From: JAFAGO01 sp031987605
GTDB lineage: Bacteria; Bacteroidota; Bacteroidia; Flavobacteriales; Weeksellaceae
NCBI GenBank assembly: GCA_031987605.1
Contig: DALZZF010000004.1
Location: 186,001-250,000 of the forward strand
Reading direction: 5' to 3'
Length of the DNA stretch: 64,000 nt
In this document: piece by piece, positions 52,848 to 61,946 of the stretch
Layout: every line of letters starts with the position of its first letter
Numbering within the stretch: the stretch's first letter is position 1
Program-made: the position numbers and the translations under genes
Notes under the pieces: model-generated
Database searches by the model: none
The model's input: the letters and a program-made list of their open reading frames with translations, nothing else
What the model was told of the DNA's origin: nothing

Positions 52848-53909
52848 ATGGCCATGGAACTAAAAATAAAACTGGAACAGCTTCACCAACGTGTCAATAG
52901 TCTGAAAGATCAGATTCAGACAGAAGAAGCCACCAAAAATGCCTTTGTTTTACCTTTTATTCAAATTTTGGGATATGATGTTTTCAACCCTACAGAAGTC
53001 ATTCCAGAATATATTGCAGATATAGGCACTAAAAAAGGAGAAAAAGTAGATTATCTCATTAAAAAAGATGGAGATCCCATCCTGATTATTGAATGTAAAT
53101 TCTGGAAGGAAAATGCGGATGCTCACAATTCTCAGTTACATCGGTATTATCATGTTTCTAAAGCGAGATTTGGAGTTCTGACCAACGGAATTGTCTATAA
53201 CTTCTATACAGATCTGGAGAAACCGAATATTATGGATGATAAACCTTTTTTGACCATTGATCTTGAAGATTTAAAAGAGAGTTCCATCAAAATTCTTCAA
53301 AACTTCACTAAATCGGAGTATAACTTAGAAAATATTCTGGACTCTGCAGAAGCCATGAAGTACATCAAAGCCATCCGAAAAGAATTTGAAAAAGAAATCG
53401 ACAATCCTTCAGATGAAGTGGTACGCTTGTTAGTCAACAGGTTTTTTGATAAACCCCTAACTGCAAACAGGATGCTTGTTTTTAAAGAATACACAAAAAG
53501 AGCACTAAGTGTTTCTATCAATGAATCTATCAGCTCACGCTTAAAATCAGCATTAAGTATCAACGAAAATATAGGATCTGAAAGACAGGAAAATACAGTC
53601 GATGAAAACAATGAACCTAAACATATTACCACAGAAGAAGAACTGGAAGCTTACTATATTGTAAAGGCAATTTTAAGAGAAAAGATCTCTCTGGAAAGAG
53701 TTTCAGACCGCGATACACAATCCTATTTTGGAGTATTGCTGGATAATAACAACCGAAAACCTATTTGTCGATTCCATTTTAATACTTCTAATAAATACTT
53801 GGAAGTTTTTCACAACGGCAAAGATGCCGGAGAAAAATTTCTTCTTAATACTTTAGATGAAATATATTCTTATCGGGATCAGTTACATCAAACTTTAGAA
53901 AATTATTAA
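52848..53909 (+). CDS. Stand-alone HsdR-N-like nuclease (COG4748)
   Basis: 353 aa. The N-terminal half matches the nuclease domain of type I restriction R subunits: a leading Glu region (TEEATKNAFVLPFIQILGYDVFNP), then Asp in EKVDYLIKKDG and the E-x-K core in LIIECKFWK. The helicase/translocase part is absent, and no HsdM/HsdS gene is near. The C-terminal half (about 240-353) has a short beta-rich domain. It could be a DNA-damage or defence nuclease; the role is unknown. ATG at 52848, with a second Met two codons later. Confidence 0.85.
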   Translation: MAMELKIKLEQLHQRVNSLKDQIQTEEATKNAFVLPFIQILGYDVFNPTEVIPEYIADIGTKKGEKVDYLIKKDGDPILIIECKFWKENADAHNSQLHRYYHVSKARFGVLTNGIVYNFYTDLEKPNIMDDKPFLTIDLEDLKESSIKILQNFTKSEYNLENILDSAEAMKYIKAIRKEFEKEIDNPSDEVVRLLVNRFFDKPLTANRMLVFKEYTKRALSVSINESISSRLKSALSINENIGSERQENTVDENNEPKHITTEEELEAYYIVKAILREKISLERVSDRDTQSYFGVLLDNNNRKPICRFHFNTSNKYLEVFHNGKDAGEKFLLNTLDEIYSYRDQLHQTLENY

Positions 53910-53961
53910 TATGCAAACCATACCCTTCTGTTATAACTTTAGCATTTTTTGTAGAAATTAT

Positions 53962-55083
53962 TTAAGTACATGACAAAAATTGTAAGACATTAATATTCAT
54001 GTTATTATTCATGGATAATAAAATATTATTGAGGCAATTTAACCCATTTTTAAAAACACTAAAGGCTCTTCTTTGGTGTTTTTTGAATTTAATTGGTTTG
54101 ATATTTTCATCCACAAAATCACCAATTTTGTAACACCAGATTAATGCAATCATCACTATTAAAAACAATTTTTCTAATCTTTTTTGGTCTGTAACATGTG
54201 TGTTTTCAATATTAAACCCGCTACTTTTAAAAGCCTTGAATAGGGTTTCAATCTGCCATCTTTTCTTGTAATACCCCAAAGATTCTTGTGGTTTTTTGAA
54301 GGATATTAAATTCAATAAATCAAGTTTTCCATCTCTTCCCAAAGATTTTGTACCTGATACATAACAACATACTCCATTGATTTTTACGATTTTTAGCTGA
54401 TGGTAAGATTCGCCAATTTTCAATCTGTTAAATAGCCAGAATACAGGTTTTTCCTCGTTTTTATCAAAACAAAAAATCTTGAAATTATTCTGGGAACGAA
54501 TGTGATAGGCTATCTTATTTTCGTTCAAATACCCAAGCCATTTTTCTCCTACAAATTCACGATCCGCTAACAAACAATCAATACAATTTTTTCCAAAACA
54601 ATAAATGAATTGCTTGATGAGTTCAATACGCTCCAGAGTGTCAGAATTCCCCCTTTTATCAAGCATTTTGAACATTAGGGGTATAGCACTATTTTTGTAG
54701 CAAATTCCCAACATCAAAATATTAATATTGGAATTTCCAAGTTTCCAATTTGTACGATCCAGTACTAAAATCAAATCGGTTTTCTTTGGTAAAATACCGA
54801 ATATAAATTTAGAAATCAGCATCATTGGCAAATCAAAATCTGCCATGAGACGCTGAATTCTTCTTAGTGAACTTTTTGGGGATACTGAACTATCAAAGGC
54901 ATTTGCTAAAGATTGATAATTAACTGTTTTTATTTTACACAAAGCCAAAATCATCATTGAGATGAGCTTTAATCTTGCTTTATTGATCTTTGTTTCAAAA
55001 TTCAGAGCTAAAACTGAACTTAAATCTGTAATTTTACTGTCTTGACTGGATTTCGTGTGGTGAATAGAATGCGTTGTAAACAC
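53962..55083 (-). CDS. IS4-family DDE transposase
   Basis: 373 aa, apparently intact. Asp residues in LVLDRTNWKLG and LLADREFVG and Glu in the Y-2-R-3-E-6-K signature of YKKRWQIETLFKAFK give the IS4 catalytic triad. The frame runs through the whole left inverted repeat and its TAA stop is made of the three bases just outside the element, so the C-terminus depends on the insertion site. Confidence 0.92.
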   Translation of the reverse strand: MFTTHSIHHTKSSQDSKITDLSSVLALNFETKINKARLKLISMMILALCKIKTVNYQSLANAFDSSVSPKSSLRRIQRLMADFDLPMMLISKFIFGILPKKTDLILVLDRTNWKLGNSNINILMLGICYKNSAIPLMFKMLDKRGNSDTLERIELIKQFIYCFGKNCIDCLLADREFVGEKWLGYLNENKIAYHIRSQNNFKIFCFDKNEEKPVFWLFNRLKIGESYHQLKIVKINGVCCYVSGTKSLGRDGKLDLLNLISFKKPQESLGYYKKRWQIETLFKAFKSSGFNIENTHVTDQKRLEKLFLIVMIALIWCYKIGDFVDENIKPIKFKKHQRRAFSVFKNGLNCLNNILLSMNNNMNINVLQFLSCT

Positions 55084-55173
55084 CTAATAATTCACTGAAA
55101 ATCAGTTGTTTATGTAAATTTCAAAAAAATTATTTTGTTGATATTCAATAGGTTGTACTTTTTGTCATGTACT
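53965..55173 (-). mobile_element. IS4-family insertion sequence
   Basis: 1209 bp bounded by perfect 15-bp inverted repeats AGTACATGACAAAAA (53965-53979) and TTTTTGTCATGTACT (55159-55173). One intact transposase gene. No target duplication is visible: the flanks GAAATTATTTA and AAACTAAAAG do not match, so one side may have been rearranged after insertion. Confidence 0.88.
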
Positions 55174-55475
55174 AAACTAAAAGTGTTAAAAAAAATAATG
55201 TGATGGTCTTTTCAATGTTTTTGGGTATTTTTGAGTGTGTTTTTCTTTCCATTCTTGATTCATTCATCCGGAATGATGCTCGTTCTTTTGTTGATGGGTA
55301 TTGAAAATATTATGTTGGTGCAATAGTGCATTCCGGAGGAATGCTATCTGTGTAGAAAATTTTTGAAAATAGGATTGAGGTGCACTATCTTTTATGAGAA
55401 TATCATCTCTCATTTTATTTATTCTCATTTTTTTCTGATCCATTTTTTGCCCCTTATTTTGTCATTTGACAAAAT
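55174..55475. other. Gene-free region between IS and tRNA-Leu
   Basis: About 300 bp with no ORF of note. It holds a perfect inverted repeat GCATTCC-GGA-GGAATGC (55328-55344) and a related sequence near 55273. No integrase remnant seen. Confidence 0.4.
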
Positions 55476-55514
55476 AAAAAAGCCTAATAATCAATAGATT
55501 AAAAGGCTTTTTTT
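55476..55514 (-). terminator. Terminator of tRNA-Leu
   Basis: Outer stem AAAAAAGCCT/AGGCTTTTTT and inner stem TAATC/GATTA around loop AATA, joined by AA/AA. On the minus strand it directly follows the tRNA; the T/A runs make it bidirectional. Confidence 0.85.
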
Positions 55515-55515
55515 G

Positions 55516-55595
55516 TACCCAGGACCGGGATCGAACCGGTACTCCTAAGAACTGGTGTTTGAGACCAGCGCGTCTACCAATTCCGCCACCTGGGC
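55516..55595 (-). tRNA. tRNA-Leu (anticodon CAA)
   Basis: On the minus strand: acceptor GCCCAGG/CCTGGGT, D-arm with GGTAGACGC, anticodon stem CTGGT/ACCAG around CTCAAAC (anticodon CAA), an extended variable arm, T-arm ACCGG-TTCGATC-CCGGT, discriminator A. CCA is not encoded. It reads UUG codons. Its 3' end faces the IS and the accessory region. Confidence 0.95.
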
Positions 55596-55666
55596 TGCTT
55601 TTAAATTGGTGTGCAAATATACGGGAATTTTTAATTTCCCAAAATTATTTTTTAAAAATTTACTCT

Positions 55667-56431
55667 TTAAAATTCAATTTCTAGTCCATCATACGCAAGA
55701 TGCATTGTTGCAGGCAGTTCCGCTTCCACCTCATCGTGAAATCCCAGTAAATGCGAAATATGGGTAAAATAGGTTTTTCCCGGTTTTAGTTTGTGTGCAA
55801 TTTCAAGGGCTTCCGGAAGAATATAATGCGACTGGTGCTGCCTTTCCTTACGCAATGCATTTAAAATCAATACATCCAGATCTTTTAATTTTTCCATATT
55901 GGCATCATCAATAAAATTGGCATCAGTAATATAAGCCAGCTTTTTAAATTTATACCCAAAAATCGGGAGTTGACCGTGCATAACATCAACAGGAGTAATA
56001 AAGGTGTCCAAAAGTTCAAATGGTTCCGTTACTTCATGCAGTTCAAAAGACGGTGCCCCGGGATATTTTTCGTCTGCAAAAGCGTAGGGAAACCGCATTT
56101 CAATTTCCTTTGCTACCCTGTCTTTACAAAAAATGGGCATATCTGCGTGATTTTTAAAAATCAATGGCCGCAAATCATCCAAACCGATAATATGGTCGTT
56201 ATGCTCATGGGTAACCAAAACGGCATCCACATTTTCTTCGTGATTCACCAGCATCTGCTGGCGAAAATCCGGACCGCAGTCAATCAGTATTTTTTTACCC
56301 GAGTCGGTGGTAATCATTACCGATGAACGTAATCTTTTGTCTTTAGGATTGGTAGAAAGACAAACCGGATGATGTGAACCAATCACGGGAACTCCCTGTG
56401 AAGTACCGGTTCCGAGAAATTTCAACTTCAT
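55667..56431 (-). CDS. MBL-fold metallohydrolase (PhnP-like)
   Basis: 254 aa. Metal motif H-x-H-x-D-H in VLVTHEHNDHIIGLDDL, later His in PVDVMHGQL, Asp in YITDANF and the final His in FTHISHLLGFH. The opening FLGTGTSQGVPVIG is the PhnP/RNase Z-like phosphodiesterase form; the Cys-rich structural zinc loop after it reads GSHHPVC, with some Cys replaced. Substrate probably a small cyclic or linear phosphodiester. Divergent from the 514-aa gene. Confidence 0.87.
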   Translation of the reverse strand: MKLKFLGTGTSQGVPVIGSHHPVCLSTNPKDKRLRSSVMITTDSGKKILIDCGPDFRQQMLVNHEENVDAVLVTHEHNDHIIGLDDLRPLIFKNHADMPIFCKDRVAKEIEMRFPYAFADEKYPGAPSFELHEVTEPFELLDTFITPVDVMHGQLPIFGYKFKKLAYITDANFIDDANMEKLKDLDVLILNALRKERQHQSHYILPEALEIAHKLKPGKTYFTHISHLLGFHDEVEAELPATMHLAYDGLEIEF

Positions 56432-56446
56432 TTTTGAAGATGGTAT

Positions 56447-56454
56447 TAATTTTG
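56447..56454 (+). promoter_or_regulatory. TAnnTTTG -7 box of the 514-aa-track protein gene
   Basis: TAATTTTG, 24 bases before the ATG at 56479. It rules out a start at 56374, which would lie upstream of the box. Confidence 0.6.
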
Positions 56455-56478
56455 GTAAATTTACGGAAAATTAAAAAC

Positions 56479-57918
56479 ATGTCTTTGGTAACGCAGAAAC
56501 TGACCCCTAAACAGAAAGCCCTTGCCATTAATCTAGACCCGAACATCTATGGAACTTTTGCCGAAATTGGTGCAGGACAGGAAACAGTGCGCCATTTTTT
56601 TCGTGCCGGTGGAGCTTCGGGCACGATCGCAAAAGCAATGTCCGCCTACGATAAGGATTTCTCCGATGCCATATACGGAAAAGAATCCAAAAACCGATAC
56701 GTTACGCAAAACCGTTTACGGAAAATGTTGCGGTATGAAGTATCCCTTGTAGAAGAGCGGATTCCGAGAGAAAATAATCCCGACCGGAAATATTTTTCAT
56801 ATGCCAATACTGTAACCACCATCAACTTCGACAAAACCATGAAAGGTCATGGTTGGGTAGGATTGCGGTTTCAGTCGAAACCTGATGATAAGAGATATAA
56901 TGAAATTGTGCTCCACATCAAATTCAACGAAAATGATGCGACCCTTCAACAGGAAACTTTGGGAAGTCTCGGAGTAAATCTGATTTATGGCGCTTTTAAT
57001 TATTACGATAATCCAAGAAGACTGATCGAATCTTTATACGACGATATTTCGCAGGACAATCTGGAGATTGATATGATTGATTTTTCAGGTCCTACTTTTG
57101 AATATGTGGACAACAGGCTGATGAGTTTGCAGTTGGTGAAAAACGGAATGACTGAAGCCGTAATTTTCACACCGGAAGGAACCAATATGCTGCCTGCAGA
57201 TATGCTGTACAAAAAGAATATTTTTGCGGTAAGAGGAAGTTTCAGACCGGTAACCAATGTAAATATCGACATGTTCAACAACGGACTGGAGATGTTTATG
57301 AAAGATACCGAATGTGGTGCCAATGAACTGGAAGTGCTTTTCGAAATCACCATTTCCAACCTTCGTGCTTCGGGTGCAATTGATGAAAGAGACTTTCTGG
57401 ATCGTGTGGATGTACTCGGAAAACTGGGCTATAATGTAATCATATCCAACTTCTCGGAATATTATCGCCTGATTGATTATTTCGCCACCTATACCAACAA
57501 AAAAATAGGAATTGCAATGGGCGTAAACAATCTTCTGGATGTTTTTGATGAAAATTATTACAAAAATCTTTCGGGTGGAATTCTGGAGGCATTCGGAAAA
57601 TTCTTCCGAAAAGATATGCGTGTTTACCTGTATCCATACAAAGATCCCATTACCCATGAAATCCTTACTTCCGACAATTTGAAAGTAAGCGACAACCTGA
57701 AAGAACTCTATAAATTCTTTAAACTGAACAACAGAATTGTAGATATTAAAAATCACAATCCTGCATTTTCAGAAATCTATTCCAGAGATATTTTGAAGAA
57801 AATTACCAGTGGCGAAAACGGTTGGGAAGCACAAGTTCCGGATGGTGTTGCCAAAATGATTAAGGAACGCGGAATGTTCGGTTACAAGGAAGAACTTGAG
57901 CTGAAGGAATTTACTTAA
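56479..57918 (+). CDS. Conserved cytoplasmic protein of unknown function
   Basis: 479 aa from MSLVTQKLTPKQKALAIN; an earlier ATG at 56374 lies upstream of the promoter box. I recognise it as a conserved flavobacterial protein whose homologs carry inconsistent database names; no motif for nucleotidyl transfer or TonB receptors is visible. Features: FAEIGAGQETVRHFF and FRAGGASGTIAKAMSAYDKDFSD near the start, a Tyr/Asn-rich centre, no signal peptide or membrane segment. Convergent with the LytTR regulator gene. A function is not assigned. Confidence 0.8.
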   Translation: MSLVTQKLTPKQKALAINLDPNIYGTFAEIGAGQETVRHFFRAGGASGTIAKAMSAYDKDFSDAIYGKESKNRYVTQNRLRKMLRYEVSLVEERIPRENNPDRKYFSYANTVTTINFDKTMKGHGWVGLRFQSKPDDKRYNEIVLHIKFNENDATLQQETLGSLGVNLIYGAFNYYDNPRRLIESLYDDISQDNLEIDMIDFSGPTFEYVDNRLMSLQLVKNGMTEAVIFTPEGTNMLPADMLYKKNIFAVRGSFRPVTNVNIDMFNNGLEMFMKDTECGANELEVLFEITISNLRASGAIDERDFLDRVDVLGKLGYNVIISNFSEYYRLIDYFATYTNKKIGIAMGVNNLLDVFDENYYKNLSGGILEAFGKFFRKDMRVYLYPYKDPITHEILTSDNLKVSDNLKELYKFFKLNNRIVDIKNHNPAFSEIYSRDILKKITSGENGWEAQVPDGVAKMIKERGMFGYKEELELKEFT

Positions 57919-57942
57919 AGTGAATGAAGATGAAATGATAAA

Positions 57943-58665
57943 TTACATTGGTTTTCCGCCGATATAATTCATCAGTTCGTCTTTATATTGCGGAGCAATT
58001 GCAATTTGCTTGTCTCCGATGATAATATGGTTTCGTTCAATGGCTTCAATCTTGTCCAAAGCAATGATAAACGACCGGTGAACCCGCATAAAATTGTCGG
58101 AAGGAAGTTCTTCTTCCAGCTTTTTCAAACTCATTAAGGTGAGAATGGGTCTTGGCTGAAGGTTCGTATAGATTTTTACATAATCCTTTAAACCCTCAAT
58201 ATAAAGGATGCTGGAGAATACAATTTTAATCTGTTTGTATTCGGATTTTACAAAAAAGAAATCTTTTTCCTTTTTTGCGGAAATCGTGAGCGTTTCGGAT
58301 TTTTCAATTAAATCTTTGGCGCGGGAAACGGCAGCCAGAAATTCGGTATAGTCAAAAGGTTTCAGCAGATAATCTACTGCATTTACTTTGTAGCCCTCAA
58401 TCGCATACTGATCGAAAGCCGTGGTAAAAATCACTTTACTTTCCGGCGGCAGCATTTTTGAAAATTCCATTCCGGAAAGATCCGGCATCTGAATATCGAG
58501 CAAAAATAAATCCACCTCAGCTCCTTCTTCCAAAACTTTCATAGCTTCCACTGCGCTGCTGCATTTGGCAACCAGCTCCAGAAACGGTGTTTTCAGAACA
58601 TAGTTTTCCACGAGGTTCAGCGCCATGGGTTCGTCGTCGGCAATCAGGCTTTTTATTTTACTCAT
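57943..58665 (-). CDS. LytTR-type response regulator
   Basis: 240 aa. Receiver: DDEP at Asp10-11, phospho-acceptor Asp in LFLLDIQMPDLSG, Thr in VIFTTAF, Lys in DYLLKPF. The C-terminal LytTR DNA-binding domain begins near FFFVKSEYKQIKI and contains NFMRVHRSFIIALDKIEAI. Start one base after the LytS-like kinase stop. It likely controls the efflux operon upstream. Confidence 0.93.
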   Translation of the reverse strand: MSKIKSLIADDEPMALNLVENYVLKTPFLELVAKCSSAVEAMKVLEEGAEVDLFLLDIQMPDLSGMEFSKMLPPESKVIFTTAFDQYAIEGYKVNAVDYLLKPFDYTEFLAAVSRAKDLIEKSETLTISAKKEKDFFFVKSEYKQIKIVFSSILYIEGLKDYVKIYTNLQPRPILTLMSLKKLEEELPSDNFMRVHRSFIIALDKIEAIERNHIIIGDKQIAIAPQYKDELMNYIGGKPM

Positions 58666-58666
58666 T

Positions 58667-59704
58667 TCAAATGGTTTTCAGGCGCATTTCTGCAATATAC
58701 ATATTATTATTCCGATGAATATTGTACTCATATTTTCCGGGATACAGCAAATCTAATCTTTTTTTCAGGTTATCGATCCCGATTCCCGAACCGCTTCTGT
58801 CCTGCTCGGTTTTATGAAAATCCGAATTGGAGGCCATAAACAACACTTCATCTCCGTCCACTTCCATCTTAAACTGAATATCGGATTCCTGAGTAGCAGA
58901 AACGCCGTGTTTAAACGCATTCTCCACAATAGAAATAAATAAAAGCGGTGCTATTTTCAGATTCGGAACCTGTTTCGGAAAATCGACATATACTTTTGTT
59001 TTATCGGTTAACCGGAGCGACATCAGGTCGATATATTTATTCAGAAAATCAATTTCTTCCTGTAAGCTGATGCTTTCCATTTCGGATTTCTGCAAAAGGT
59101 GACGCATAAGTTTACTTAAACTGTGAATGCTTTTTTTTGCTTTTTCCGGCGCAAAATCAATCAGCGAGTAAATATTATTGAGGGCATTAAAGAAAAAATG
59201 CGGCTGCAACTGGAATTTCAGATGCTGCAGTTCGCTTTGAAGTTTAATGGTATCGGCTTCGCGTTTTAATTCTTTCGCCTGCTGAATCCTCTTTCCGGTC
59301 GCAATGGCCACAGAAAAAGCAATGGGAATAAGGTAAATGAGAAAATCCATATAATACCGAAAACCATCGGGCGGACCTTTTCGTCCCGGCATGGGAATCC
59401 GCGGTGGTCTTGGAGATTCCACCAACTCCATAAATTTACTTTTCAAAATCACCAAAACCAATAATAATGCAGCATTTACGATAATGAAAAGAATTTTTTT
59501 GTCCCCGAAAAGCCATTTGACAAAAACAAAATAATTGAGGTAAAAAATCACGCCCATAAAAATCAGCTGCAGCCAGAAATGATTGAAAATTTCTTCCCAA
59601 TCTCTTCCGGAACCCAGCATAAATGCGGCGGGCAGAAAAAGAAGAACCATCCAGATCAGGAAATGCAAACTGAGTTCTAAAGTATTGTTTTTAAACAGCT
59701 TCAT
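58667..59704 (-). CDS. LytS-family sensor histidine kinase
   Basis: 345 aa. Four membrane segments in the first 140 residues with no large periplasmic domain, a coil, then a His_kinase domain with the acceptor in LQPHFFFNALNNIYSLID and an HATPase part (SIVENAFKHGVS, GSGIGIDNLKKRLDLLY). Forms a pair with the following LytTR regulator. Promoter box TATCTTTG lies 13 bases before the ATG, so the pair can be expressed apart from the efflux genes. Confidence 0.92.
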   Translation of the reverse strand: MKLFKNNTLELSLHFLIWMVLLFLPAAFMLGSGRDWEEIFNHFWLQLIFMGVIFYLNYFVFVKWLFGDKKILFIIVNAALLLVLVILKSKFMELVESPRPPRIPMPGRKGPPDGFRYYMDFLIYLIPIAFSVAIATGKRIQQAKELKREADTIKLQSELQHLKFQLQPHFFFNALNNIYSLIDFAPEKAKKSIHSLSKLMRHLLQKSEMESISLQEEIDFLNKYIDLMSLRLTDKTKVYVDFPKQVPNLKIAPLLFISIVENAFKHGVSATQESDIQFKMEVDGDEVLFMASNSDFHKTEQDRSGSGIGIDNLKKRLDLLYPGKYEYNIHRNNNMYIAEMRLKTI

Positions 59705-59717
59705 TATTTTGAAAGTT

Positions 59718-59725
59718 CAAAGATA
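59718..59725 (-). promoter_or_regulatory. TAnnTTTG -7 box of the LytS/LytTR pair
   Basis: TATCTTTG on the minus strand in the 128-bp gap between permease and kinase genes. Confidence 0.6.
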
Positions 59726-59832
59726 GATGAAATAATTAAATTTTAAACCGCTCAAGATTTTGGCAAATGCTTTTGTTATGGACTTTTTTCGCCATCCATT
59801 GCCAGAATTTTTCGGTGATGGACTGAAGGATT

Positions 59833-61050
59833 TTATTCATAACGCAATGCATTTATCGGATCTTGCTGTGCTGCTTTTCTTGCAGGATACCATCCGAAGA
59901 ATACGCCGGTTATGGTACATACCGCAAACGAAATCACAATTGATGACAAGGTAATGCTTACCGGCCAACCTGCAAAAGTTTTAATGGAATACGTGGCGAT
60001 TAAACCAATCAGCACGCCCAAAATTCCTCCGGTAATACTGATGAGCACCGATTCGATTAAAAACTGCAGAAGGATGTCGGAACTTTTCGCACCGATTGCC
60101 ATACGAAGACCGATTTCTTTGGTTCGTTCCTTCACCGAAACATACATGATATTCATAATCCCGATTCCGCCAACCACTAATGAAATACTTGCGATTGCCA
60201 CCAAAAGTACCGTCAGCATTTCGCTGGTGGAACTGAAAGTGGAAATAATTTCCTGCTGCGACGATACATTAAAATCATTATCATCACCATCTTTAATATT
60301 GTGGCGTTTCACCAGAATCTGGGTAATCTGTTCTACCGCCGCTTCCGATTGATCTTCACTTAAAGAAGAAGCCACAATCGACTGCAAATAAGTTTGCGCC
60401 AAAATCCTCTTCTGAACGCTGGTATAAGGCGCAATAATAATATCGTCCTGATCCTGACCAAAGGTGTTTTCGCCTTTTTCCTTTAAAACTCCGATTACTT
60501 TAAACGGGATATTTTTAAAGCGAATCATTTTCCCGATGGGATCTTCGTTTGGATACAGATTTTCCTGCACGGTTTTCCCGATAACAGCAACTTTATTGTA
60601 AGAATCCACATCGTCATCCGTAAACATGGCACCTTCTTCCACGCCCCAATCCCGGATGCTTAAATATTCCGGAGAAGCCCCATAAATCGTGGTCGGCCAG
60701 TTGTTGGAGCCGGCAATACTTTGTCCGCTCCCGTTTACCAGAGGCGAAATATTTTTAATTAAAGTGGTTTCTTTTTTTAATGCCTGATAATCTGCAAGCG
60801 TTAAGGTTTGCATAGAAGACGGATCCGAGCGCACACCACCCATCATTCCTGCGCCAGGACGAACGGTGATTAAATTCGCACCCATGCTGGAAATATTTTT
60901 CTTAATGCTTTCTTTGGAACCTTCTCCAATGGCGAGCATCGCAATGACCGACGCTACCCCGATAATAATTCCCAGCATCGTGAGCATCGTTCTGGTTTTG
61001 TTCAGAAGGATGGCTTTCCATGCTATTTTGAGTAAGTTTGAAAAATTCAT
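59833..61050 (-). CDS. MacB-type ABC transporter permease
   Basis: 405 aa with the MacB layout: N-terminal membrane segment after NKTRTMLTMLGIIIGVASVIAML, periplasmic domain, then three C-terminal segments with VKERTKEIGLRMAIGA and PARKAAQQDPINALRYE at the end. Here the ATPase is a separate gene 139 bp upstream. Part of the TolC-adaptor-ATPase-permease operon. Confidence 0.93.
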   Translation of the reverse strand: MNFSNLLKIAWKAILLNKTRTMLTMLGIIIGVASVIAMLAIGEGSKESIKKNISSMGANLITVRPGAGMMGGVRSDPSSMQTLTLADYQALKKETTLIKNISPLVNGSGQSIAGSNNWPTTIYGASPEYLSIRDWGVEEGAMFTDDDVDSYNKVAVIGKTVQENLYPNEDPIGKMIRFKNIPFKVIGVLKEKGENTFGQDQDDIIIAPYTSVQKRILAQTYLQSIVASSLSEDQSEAAVEQITQILVKRHNIKDGDDNDFNVSSQQEIISTFSSTSEMLTVLLVAIASISLVVGGIGIMNIMYVSVKERTKEIGLRMAIGAKSSDILLQFLIESVLISITGGILGVLIGLIATYSIKTFAGWPVSITLSSIVISFAVCTITGVFFGWYPARKAAQQDPINALRYE

Positions 61051-61189
61051 AATCCAAGTTGATTTTTTATTGGAATCTTTGCAAGGTCCGGTTTTCCGTC
61101 ATTCCCTAATCTGCGTTCATTCCCGGACCTGCAAAAATTCACTCCTCATCATGAAAAAACTAACCACACAAGATTTCTAATCTTTATTT

Positions 61190-61930
61190 TTATTCTGTTT
61201 TCGGAAGTTTTGCCAGTTCTTCGGTAGCAAAAAGGCGTTCCGTTACTTTTCGGTCTTCAGTAATATTTCCGTCTTTCAGCACAACTGTTCTTTTGCTGAA
61301 CTTTGCAATATCATCTTCATGGGTTACAAATCCGATGGTAATGCCCTGATCGTTCAGTTCCTGAAAAATCTCCATGACTTCGTAAGATGTTCTGGTATCG
61401 AGGTTTCCCGTAGCTTCATCAGCCAAAAGAATAACCGGATGATTTACCAATGCTCTTGCAATCGCCACCCTTTGCTGCTGTCCTCCGGAAAGCTGACTGG
61501 GAACATGATCCATTCTGCTTTCCAGCCCAACTCTTTTTAATGCCGTAACTGCGCGTTCCCTTCTTTCTGTAGAAGAAACTTTCGGGTTGTAAAGCAGCGG
61601 CAGTTCCACATTTTCCAAAGCGCTGGTTCTCGCAAGTAGATTGTATGACTGAAACACGAAACCGATTTTTGTATTCCGGATTTCGGCAAGTTGGTTCTTG
61701 GTTAAATTTTTCACCAGCACGCCATCCAGCTCATAGATTCCTGAGGTTGGCTGATCCAGACATCCCAAAATATTCAGAAGGGTGGATTTTCCGGAACCGC
61801 TGGTTCCCATGATGGTTACAAATTCGCCTTCATCAATCGTCAGGTTTATTCCCCGCAAAGCATGCACGATTTCGTCTCCCATCCTGAAATCCCTTTTCAG
61901 GTTTTCGATATGTATAATTGGTTTGGACAT
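61190..61930 (-). CDS. MacB/LolD-type ABC transporter ATPase
   Basis: About 246 aa from MSKPIIHIENL; a reading from 62083 would overlap the adaptor gene and adds 51 unlikely residues. Walker A GTSGSGKST, signature LSGGQQQR, Walker B ILLADEATGNLD (Ala where Pro is usual), H-loop GFVTHEDD. It energises the adjacent permease. The start is 16 bases after the adaptor stop. Confidence 0.92.
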   Translation of the reverse strand: MSKPIIHIENLKRDFRMGDEIVHALRGINLTIDEGEFVTIMGTSGSGKSTLLNILGCLDQPTSGIYELDGVLVKNLTKNQLAEIRNTKIGFVFQSYNLLARTSALENVELPLLYNPKVSSTERRERAVTALKRVGLESRMDHVPSQLSGGQQQRVAIARALVNHPVILLADEATGNLDTRTSYEVMEIFQELNDQGITIGFVTHEDDIAKFSKRTVVLKDGNITEDRKVTERLFATEELAKLPKTE

Positions 61931-61946
61931 TACTTTTGTGCTTCTT

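Noticed and set aside
52848..53909. Complete type I restriction-modification system
   Set aside because: Only the HsdR-N-like nuclease is present; no helicase part, methylase or specificity subunit occurs nearby.
53965..55173. Remnant of a prophage or integrative element at tRNA-Leu
   Set aside because: No integrase, phage genes or repeated tRNA 3' end were found; only the IS4 element is supported.
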